Shown here one piece after another: positions 6,006 through 11,566 of a DNA stretch of 11,566 bases (within the stretch, counting starts at the first letter, position 1; each line of letters starts with the position of its first letter). This stretch comes from UBA1715 sp045615765 (GTDB lineage: Bacteria > Bacteroidota > Bacteroidia > Bacteroidales > UBA1715), in assembly GCA_045615765.1 (NCBI GenBank), contig JAZLFM010000009.1, positions 1-11,566 on the forward strand, given 5' to 3'. Both the position numbers and the translations under genes were made by a program. The notes under the pieces were generated by a model, which did no database searches, was not told the origin of the DNA, and worked only from the letters and a program-made list of their open reading frames with translations.

Positions 6006-8234
6006 CAAAAATTCGTACAAACGTTTTTTGTTGCCAACTATCCACACTAAATCTCCTGCTTCGAAAACCATAGTATAATGCGGATTCATCATAGATTTTC
6101 CCTGACGTTCAATACCCACGACAAGACAATGAACTTGTTCTTTCAATCCTGATTGCATAATGCTTTGTCCACACAAGAATGAGTTTTCTTCAATAAGCAA
6201 AGATTCCAATGTAATTTCAGAACGTGTTCTTTTTTCAAACTGTTGATTTTCTATTGCCAAAAAGTCTGTAAATGATGCTATTTGATCGTCATTACCTAAC
6301 ACGACCAAAATATCTTGCGGATAGATAATTTCCGAAGCTTCAGGAATATCAATTTCCAAAGCGCCACGCATAATTTTCACCACAGAAAGTCCAAAATTCT
6401 GCTTAATATCTGTTTCCAACAATTTCTTTCCTATATAAATCGATGCTGCCGGTATCGTTACTTCGGCCAAGTGAATATTTCTATCCAACAAATGTGTATC
6501 GAAGCTATGTTTCAAGGCATCTTCCTCATTTTCTATACGAACATTCAGGTTATCTACAAACCTACGTTCTATCTTATTATATCCTCGCAAAAGATGTCGA
6601 GAAAGAACAATTAAAATAAATACTGACAATGCAACCAAAATTTCCACTCGTTGCGACATGCTAAACATTTTTGCCAATACGGTACAAATAAAAAACATAG
6701 CCACACCTGCTTGGAAAACCACTATACAAATCAATCCACCTTTGTTAAAATGATTCTGGCCCCACAATTTCATAAAAGATTCTACATTGCCTTTATTCAT
6801 CAACATAACACGAAGGAACGGAGCCATTGCAACCAATGCAATGCAGCCAGTGATTATCTTCACCCAATCTTCAGGAACAAATTTCTGCAACAATGGACTT
6901 AAGAAATTAAACGCAAGCACGTGAATCGTCAGCATGATTACGCAATAAATGACATCGCGGCCTAATGTTATTTTTATGAATTTTTTCCACTCACTTTCTT
7001 TATTCAATATTCGTGTTCCTTGAGTTACTTTATTGATTTTAGACAAGACATTTTGAGGTAATTTTTGTTGCATAAAATCATACAATGGATCCGATAAACG
7101 AATAAAATATGGTGTTGTAAAAGTGGTAATTACCGAAACCGCGACAATTATTGGATAAATATGAGCGCTTATCACATTCATAGACATACCTACCGAAGCA
7201 ATAATAAATGCGAACTCACCTATTTGTGCAAGACTCATACCCGATTGCACGGCTATTTTTAAATCCTGTCCAGACAACAAAACACCAAGTGCAGAACAAA
7301 TTGGTTTAAAGAAAACAACAACTAAAGTTATTACCAATATCGTACCCCAATAATTCAATAAAACCGACGGATCGACAAGCATACCAACAGACACAAAGAA
7401 CACTGCGCCAAAAAAGTCTTTTAAACCTTTTATAAGATGTTCGATTTTCTGACCTTCGATTGTTTCCGACAAAATTGACCCCATTATAAAAGCACCCAAT
7501 GCCGCTGAAAATCCGACTTGAACGGCAAATATCACCATACCAAGGCAAAGACCTAATGATATAATCAACAACATTTCATCGTTTAACAATGGTTTTACTC
7601 TTCGGAAAAATGACGGCAACAAAAAAATACCAACAATAAACCAAAGCACCATAAAGAATCCTAGTTTGAAGAAGCTTTCAATCATCTCCATTCCCGCAAA
7701 CTGCTGACTTACAGCAATTGTTGGCAACATCACCATCATTAAAATCGCAACTATATCTTCAACAACCAAAGTACCAAATACAACTCCGGTAAACTTTTGC
7801 CCACGAATATTCAAATCATCAAAAGCTTTAATAATAATGGTTGTTGAAGACATAGAAAGCATTCCACCAAGGAAAATACTTTCCATATTTCCCCATCCAA
7901 CAAGTTTTCCGAAAATAAATCCAATTACAAGCATAGATATTACTTCCGTAAAAGCCGTTATAAAAGCCGAAGCTCCGACATTCATCAACTTCTTTACACT
8001 AAATTCCAGTCCAAGAGCGAACAATAAGAATATCACGCCAATATCGGCCCAAATTGAAATATTGGATTTATCGGTTACCGACGGAAGTAAATCTATATAT
8101 GGTCCTGCAATAATACCTACGACAATATACCCCAAAACCAAGGGCTGTTGTAACTTCTTGAAAATCAAAGTTACAAATCCTGCCATAATAAGAATTAAGG
8201 CTAAATCATAGACCAATGCAGGTAAATGTGACAC
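5997..8234 (-). CDS. CPA2-family cation:proton antiporter with C-terminal RCK_C (TrkA_C) domains
   Basis: The 745-residue membrane protein has a Na+/H+-exchanger domain of about 12 helices (residues 8-385). It carries CPA2 hallmarks: QQPLVLGYIVVGIIAGP, FALGLEFSV, SMSSTTIIIKAF and the conserved acidic pair in GTLVVEDIVA (E159, D160). A second hydrophobic block (about 428-550, three or four helices) follows, then two TrkA_C-like regulatory domains (about 588-660 and 672-745). There is no NAD-binding RCK_N/Rossmann domain, unlike KefB/KefC. The predicted role is exchange of K+ or Na+ for H+ at the inner membrane; the ion is not determined. The start is GTG at 8234. No ATG exists between the upstream stop codon (8270-8268) and this point, and the N-terminal LPALVYDLALIL looks family-like. 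It follows the Fe-S gene by 33 bases in the same direction. Confidence 0.87.
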   Translation of the reverse strand: MSHLPALVYDLALILIMAGFVTLIFKKLQQPLVLGYIVVGIIAGPYIDLLPSVTDKSNISIWADIGVIFLLFALGLEFSVKKLMNVGASAFITAFTEVISMLVIGFIFGKLVGWGNMESIFLGGMLSMSSTTIIIKAFDDLNIRGQKFTGVVFGTLVVEDIVAILMMVMLPTIAVSQQFAGMEMIESFFKLGFFMVLWFIVGIFLLPSFFRRVKPLLNDEMLLIISLGLCLGMVIFAVQVGFSAALGAFIMGSILSETIEGQKIEHLIKGLKDFFGAVFFVSVGMLVDPSVLLNYWGTILVITLVVVFFKPICSALGVLLSGQDLKIAVQSGMSLAQIGEFAFIIASVGMSMNVISAHIYPIIVAVSVITTFTTPYFIRLSDPLYDFMQQKLPQNVLSKINKVTQGTRILNKESEWKKFIKITLGRDVIYCVIMLTIHVLAFNFLSPLLQKFVPEDWVKIITGCIALVAMAPFLRVMLMNKGNVESFMKLWGQNHFNKGGLICIVVFQAGVAMFFICTVLAKMFSMSQRVEILVALSVFILIVLSRHLLRGYNKIERRFVDNLNVRIENEEDALKHSFDTHLLDRNIHLAEVTIPAASIYIGKKLLETDIKQNFGLSVVKIMRGALEIDIPEASEIIYPQDILVVLGNDDQIASFTDFLAIENQQFEKRTRSEITLESLLIEENSFLCGQSIMQSGLKEQVHCLVVGIERQGKSMMNPHYTMVFEAGDLVWIVGNKKRLYEFLKK

Positions 8235-8267
8235 TATAGAAATTTTGAGTAAAGATACAACAAAATG

Positions 8268-10046
8268 CTATTCCATAGCATCAGCAACTATTTCAGCGAT
8301 ATCTTTTACTTGAATATCAACACCTTTCACGAAAGTCTTTTTACAAAGCGGACAAGCTGTAGCAAGGACATCTGGGTTTTGCTTCAAAAGCACTTTCAAC
8401 GTCTCTGCCTTTATTACATTCCTATCTGCCATAGAAAGACTTAAATCGCCAAGTGAACCGCTACAACACAACGACGTAACTTTCTCTTGTTCAGTTGACA
8501 ATACCGTACCTGTTTTATCAAGTAAATCTCTTGGTGGAGCATATACTCCACAACCACGACCTAATTCACAAGGATCATGATAAACGATAGATTTTTCTGA
8601 TTTCTTTAACGAAATTCTACCTTGTTCAACCAATTCCAAGAAATATTCAGAATGATGTTTAATCGTAATTTGTCCTAATTCATAGTCATCGCGGAACACT
8701 TTGTAACAAATTGGACAAGAAACCAATAACGTTGTTGCTCCCGATTCAAGAATTTTTTCACGATTGAATTCTATCAATTTTTGTGCTGCTTGATATTGTC
8801 CTGCAAGCATAAGCGGACGTCCACAACAAGCACCTTTTTCCTTATCCATAAACTGATAGTTCATCCCTGCCTTATCGAGCACTTGTACAACAGATTTCTT
8901 AATACCTGGAGTCATGTGTGTCATACAACCAGCAAAATAAATCACTTCCGGTTTCTTATCTTCCACTACTGGTTCATACGGTAATGTTTGTAAGAATGCA
9001 TAGTTAGAATTATATTCCTTCGAAGCCTTTATACGCTGAGAAATACGTAAGTCATTCAAATTAATACCCACTGGACAAGCACTTTCGCATCGTCCGCAAA
9101 GCATACAGTTATATAATTTACGGGCTGTCAAGTCATGATCGCGCATATTCTTCAAAATATACACCGACTGATTGTTCGAAATATTTGCAATGTGCATTTG
9201 GCAGACATCAATACAAACACCACAACGAGAGCAAGAATATACTTGAATACGAGAATACGAATTAAACTGTTTTTTCAACTTAATTCCATAATGACGAAGG
9301 AATATGAACAATATTTCCGTCAAAATGTGCATATAGCGAGAAAATGGCATACAAACAAAGAATACGCCCAAACTGATAGAATAAGCCCACCAAAGAACAG
9401 ACTCCATTTCTGGAGTTACTTGTATCCATTGAAAGAATATTCCTACTGTATTTGTTAAGAAACCACCATTGCCATACAAAGCTGCCGTGGCACTTTCTGC
9501 CAACAAACGGAATGGGAAAATACACCACAACGAAGCCAAAGCGAATCTGTCACCAGGTCTTAATTTTGTTGTCTTCTTTATACCAAAAATCTTACTATTT
9601 ATTCGTTTAAAGTATGCCAACAACACGCCACTCAAAACAAACAAAAGCAAAAAGTCCATAATGTTTGCCATAAGTCGTTCTCCAGGGAACGCATCGTGAT
9701 TGAAATAGTTAAAAAAGATTGGTATCCAAGGATATGTCGAAAATGAACCAGTTTGAACAAACACTTCTATATGTCCAAAAACAATAAGAAGAAACCAGCC
9801 AAAAGCCAAGCTCATGTGCATATAGCCTAACAATCCATGGCGACGAAACATTTTACGGTGAATCAGACCTTCCATAAAACTTTCGGAAATTGCCGCCAAT
9901 GTACGGCGTGAGAACAAACTTTGTACGATACGCAACTTATCTATTTTCGACAAGCGGCTAATCCACAAACCATATTTTATAAATAGAATGATAAACAATG
10001 TTATCATTCCCAAAGTAAACGGCAGTATAAATAAATTATTTATCAT
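8268..10046 (-). CDS. Membrane-anchored HdrD-like iron-sulfur protein (cytochrome b-like domain + 2x[4Fe-4S] + two CCG domains)
   Basis: The 592-residue protein is a fusion. Residues 1-255 hold about five or six transmembrane helices with histidines placed to bind heme (H77 in GYMHMSLAFGW, H92, H240 in SRYMHIL), resembling NarI/HdrE-type cytochrome b subunits. Two [4Fe-4S] motifs follow (C272-C275-C278-C282 and C314-C317-C320-C324). Two CCG domains complete it (C374, C407-C408, C444-C447; and C493, C527-C528, C565-C568), each with the canonical spacing that in heterodisulfide reductase holds a non-cubane Fe-S cluster at the active site. It probably moves electrons between a thiol/disulfide-type couple in the cytoplasm and quinone in the membrane. 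It overlaps the HdrC-like gene by 11 bases, so the two are translationally coupled. Related layouts occur in DsrK/HmeD, GlpC and Qmo-type proteins; the substrate is unknown. Confidence 0.88.
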   Translation of the reverse strand: MINNLFILPFTLGMITLFIILFIKYGLWISRLSKIDKLRIVQSLFSRRTLAAISESFMEGLIHRKMFRRHGLLGYMHMSLAFGWFLLIVFGHIEVFVQTGSFSTYPWIPIFFNYFNHDAFPGERLMANIMDFLLLFVLSGVLLAYFKRINSKIFGIKKTTKLRPGDRFALASLWCIFPFRLLAESATAALYGNGGFLTNTVGIFFQWIQVTPEMESVLWWAYSISLGVFFVCMPFSRYMHILTEILFIFLRHYGIKLKKQFNSYSRIQVYSCSRCGVCIDVCQMHIANISNNQSVYILKNMRDHDLTARKLYNCMLCGRCESACPVGINLNDLRISQRIKASKEYNSNYAFLQTLPYEPVVEDKKPEVIYFAGCMTHMTPGIKKSVVQVLDKAGMNYQFMDKEKGACCGRPLMLAGQYQAAQKLIEFNREKILESGATTLLVSCPICYKVFRDDYELGQITIKHHSEYFLELVEQGRISLKKSEKSIVYHDPCELGRGCGVYAPPRDLLDKTGTVLSTEQEKVTSLCCSGSLGDLSLSMADRNVIKAETLKVLLKQNPDVLATACPLCKKTFVKGVDIQVKDIAEIVADAME

Positions 10047-10395
10047 TTTTTCCCTTGCTTTCGCTTTCTATCATATACAATCCTTTTTTCATCAGCATAA
10101 TTACATTACGCGTATTGATACCTCGTGGACATTCCAAAAGACATTTTCCGCATAACATACATTTATCCAACTCTTCGTGAGCATGTTCCAACTCACCCAA
10201 TCGTATTTGTAAACTTAAGCGTCTAATATTAAACGATGTTAAATTTCCGGCACTACAGATAGCCGTACACGATCCACAAGAAAGACACGCATTGAATGTA
10301 GGCTCATTTTCGAGCACATAGCGTATCAATCGATTATCGATTTTCTCGTAATCTATCGTGCGTGATTTTGTTGTTGAGAAGCCAAAATTTCTCAT
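10036..10395 (-). CDS. HdrC-like 2x[4Fe-4S] ferredoxin-type subunit
   Basis: The 119-residue soluble protein has two cysteine motifs of the HdrC type, C37-C40-C43-C47 (CLSCGSCTAIC) and C79-C82-C85-C89 (CMLCGKCLLECP). They are separated by the helical segment FNIRRLSLQIRLGE, as in HdrC and the HdrC part of QmoC. It should relay electrons between the HdrA-like flavoprotein and the membrane HdrD-like subunit. Its ATG overlaps the stop codon of the upstream HdrA-like gene (TAATG, one shared base), and its 3' end overlaps the downstream gene by 11 bases, so all three are tightly coupled. After C47 the usual proline is replaced (CSAG), a small departure from the common CxxxCP pattern. Confidence 0.9.
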   Translation of the reverse strand: MRNFGFSTTKSRTIDYEKIDNRLIRYVLENEPTFNACLSCGSCTAICSAGNLTSFNIRRLSLQIRLGELEHAHEELDKCMLCGKCLLECPRGINTRNVIMLMKKGLYMIESESKGKNDK

Positions 10396-11426
10396 TATTT
10401 CGTACTTTTTAAATAATCACTCACAGCAAAAGCGGCAGATTTTGCATGATTTACCGTATCAAACACCGACAATGGACCTATACTTGCACCAGCAGTAAAT
10501 ATTCCATCGACATTTGTTTGATTAGAACCGATATGATGGTCTTTTGTTTTCACAAAACGATTTGAGGCACATTCCAAGCCACATGATTGTGCGAACAATT
10601 CTGTACTTTTAGACGTTTCCATTCCAACCATAAGCACAAGCATATCAACTTGCATACGACTTGGACGAGCAGCAAGCGTATCCTCTACTTTCAATTGCAA
10701 AGAACCGTTGGCATTTTCGGCAACCTCCGACAAACGACCACGAATAAACTGAACATGATATTTTTCTTGTGCTTCGCGGTACATTTCTTCGAAACCAGGA
10801 CCATACATACGTAAATCCATATAACAACAGTATACTTCAGCTTGCGGGCATAATTGTTTCATATGTATTGCTTGTTTTACAGCCGTAACGCAACAAAGTT
10901 TCGAGCAATAATGATTACCAGATTTTTCATCACGAGAACCCACACAGTGAATAAACGCGATACGTTTAGGCGATACACCTGTCGGTGTAGTAAACTCACC
11001 TTGCAGATTTTTTAATTTCTTCTCTAAATCCGCAGAAGTTAACACATTATCATAAATTTTATACCCATATTCCTCCTTGCGTTCAGCGTTAAACAACTGA
11101 TAACCAGAGGCAAGAACAACAGATTTACAATGAAATACGACATCGCGTGATGTTTGTACTTCGAAAACTCCATCAGTCTGCTTATTTACAGAGATGACAT
11201 AGGTATTTAAATAGATTGTCAATGCTCGTTTACGCGTTTCTTCCGTATAATGTTCGAGCACTTCCGCTGCAGAACGATGCGTTGGGAACAATGTATCCCA
11301 GTCATTTAAATGTCCACCTATAGTTTTTTCTTTTTCTACTATAACTGTTTCGTATCCTAAATCTTGTAGTGAGCAAGCTGTTTCCAAACCTGCTATACCA
11401 CCACCTATAATTAAAACATCTATCAT
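10395..11426 (-). CDS. HdrA-like FAD-dependent oxidoreductase
   Basis: The 343-residue flavoprotein starts with a dinucleotide-binding fold (IIGGGIAG, residues 6-13, and VEKEKTIGGH). It carries the HdrA-specific cysteine set C161, C174, C178-C179 in FIHCVGSRDE and NHYCSKLCCVTAVKQA, which ligates a [4Fe-4S] cluster. The C-terminus has the FAD-binding ending DGIFTAGASIGPLSVFDTVNHAKSAA. It is about the size of the core HdrA/QmoA module and lacks the ferredoxin domains and inserts of long methanogen HdrA proteins. It is the first gene visible in the Hdr-like run and probably exchanges electrons with a soluble donor. Whether it bifurcates electrons cannot be said. Confidence 0.9.
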   Translation of the reverse strand: MIDVLIIGGGIAGLETACSLQDLGYETVIVEKEKTIGGHLNDWDTLFPTHRSAAEVLEHYTEETRKRALTIYLNTYVISVNKQTDGVFEVQTSRDVVFHCKSVVLASGYQLFNAERKEEYGYKIYDNVLTSADLEKKLKNLQGEFTTPTGVSPKRIAFIHCVGSRDEKSGNHYCSKLCCVTAVKQAIHMKQLCPQAEVYCCYMDLRMYGPGFEEMYREAQEKYHVQFIRGRLSEVAENANGSLQLKVEDTLAARPSRMQVDMLVLMVGMETSKSTELFAQSCGLECASNRFVKTKDHHIGSNQTNVDGIFTAGASIGPLSVFDTVNHAKSAAFAVSDYLKSTK

Positions 11427-11436
11427 ATAATTTTAA

Positions 11437-11455
11437 ATTGATAATTGATAATTAC
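11437..11455. repeat. Heptanucleotide tandem repeat AATTGAT x2 plus partial
   Basis: Two full AATTGAT units and a partial third unit lie 11 bases upstream of the HdrA-like start codon. The same heptamer period is seen again at 11523-11543 with a different unit. Confidence 0.6.
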
Positions 11456-11496
11456 ATAACTATCAATTGCCCATTAAACATATTCACTATTTATAT

Positions 11497-11515
11497 GGGC
11501 GTATGCAATACGCCC
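11497..11515. repeat. REP-like hairpin (GGGCGTAT-GCA-ATACGCCC)
   Basis: A perfect 8-bp inverted repeat with a 3-base loop is GC-rich in an otherwise AT-rich spacer. Neither strand has a T-run after it, so it is not an intrinsic terminator. It is unrelated in sequence to the palindromes next to the RAYT gene. The form resembles dispersed repeat hairpins of Bacteroidetes genomes. Confidence 0.6.
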
Positions 11516-11522
11516 CAACAAT

Positions 11523-11543
11523 TAATCACTAATCACTAATCAC
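11523..11543. repeat. Heptanucleotide tandem repeat TAATCAC x3
   Basis: Three exact, adjacent copies of TAATCAC are followed by a degenerate TAAAAAC. Reading continues into AT-rich sequence toward the right edge. No function is evident. Confidence 0.75.
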
Positions 11544-11566
11544 TAAAAACTAACCTTTAGGTTTAT

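Larger units (their letters stand above)
11427..11566. other. Upstream region of the Hdr-like operon
   Basis: These 140 bases show no gene. A weak -7-like element (TATGTTTA on the minus strand, around 11480) is seven of eight to the Bacteroidetes consensus but has no good -33. The region is AT-rich and full of short repeats, listed separately. A minus-strand frame entering from the right edge stops at 11552-11550 after four residues (KPKG), so the end of another co-directional gene could lie just outside, but five codons are not evidence. Confidence 0.4.

Noticed and set aside
8268..11426. Methanogen-type heterodisulfide reductase
   Set aside because: The modules are homologous, but the Bacteroidetes context, the short HdrA and the fused cytochrome-like anchor argue against CoM-S-S-CoB as substrate.
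11550..11564. End of an upstream minus-strand gene (KPKG then TAG)
   Set aside because: Only four codons are visible inside the window, which is no better than chance.

Overview
The window looks like a piece of a low-GC Bacteroidales/Bacteroidetes chromosome. The evidence is Bacteroidetes-type promoters (TAnnTTTG -7 boxes), lipoproteins whose residues after the lipobox cysteine resemble the Bacteroidetes surface-export signal, a BACON domain, and a BtuB/BtuG-type pair of outer-membrane vitamin B12 uptake genes. No phage, CRISPR, rRNA or tRNA gene is visible. The only mobile-type gene is a single-copy REP-associated tyrosine transposase (RAYT).

Layout, left to right. (1) 1-615, minus strand: the N-terminal 205 residues of a BACON-domain lipoprotein, cut by the window edge. 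A long leader (about 793 to 616) precedes it, with a -7 box and a strong intrinsic-terminator hairpin ahead of the start codon. (2) 966-4258, plus strand: a Bacteroidetes promoter, a cobalamin riboswitch, a BtuB-like TonB-dependent receptor, a BtuG-like beta-propeller surface lipoprotein, and a terminator made of a perfect 28-bp REP-like palindrome. (3) 4263-4901, minus: a RAYT (Y1/HUH endonuclease family) that carries a second copy of the same palindrome inside its own reading frame. (4) 5195-5968, plus: a class I SAM-dependent methyltransferase with two perfect inverted repeats upstream and a hairpin terminator. (5) 11426 to 5997, minus: a tightly packed run of four genes. These are an HdrA-like flavoprotein, an HdrC-like 2x[4Fe-4S] protein, a membrane-anchored HdrD-like protein (b-type cytochrome-like membrane domain, two ferredoxin motifs, two CCG domains), and a CPA2-type cation:proton antiporter. 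(6) 11427-11566: a non-coding stretch with heptanucleotide tandem repeats and a REP-like hairpin.

How the genes work together. The riboswitch most likely turns down the btuB/btuG pair when cobalamin is abundant. The lipoprotein would capture the vitamin at the cell surface and hand it to the TonB-driven pore. The RAYT and its palindromes are best read as a REP/RAYT pair; one palindrome has become the terminator of the B12 operon and the other now encodes amino acids of the RAYT. The Hdr-like genes should form a membrane-bound electron-transfer complex between a cytoplasmic thiol/disulfide or flavin-linked couple and the quinone pool. Its real substrate cannot be read from the sequence. The co-directional antiporter suggests a link to ion homeostasis, which is inference only.
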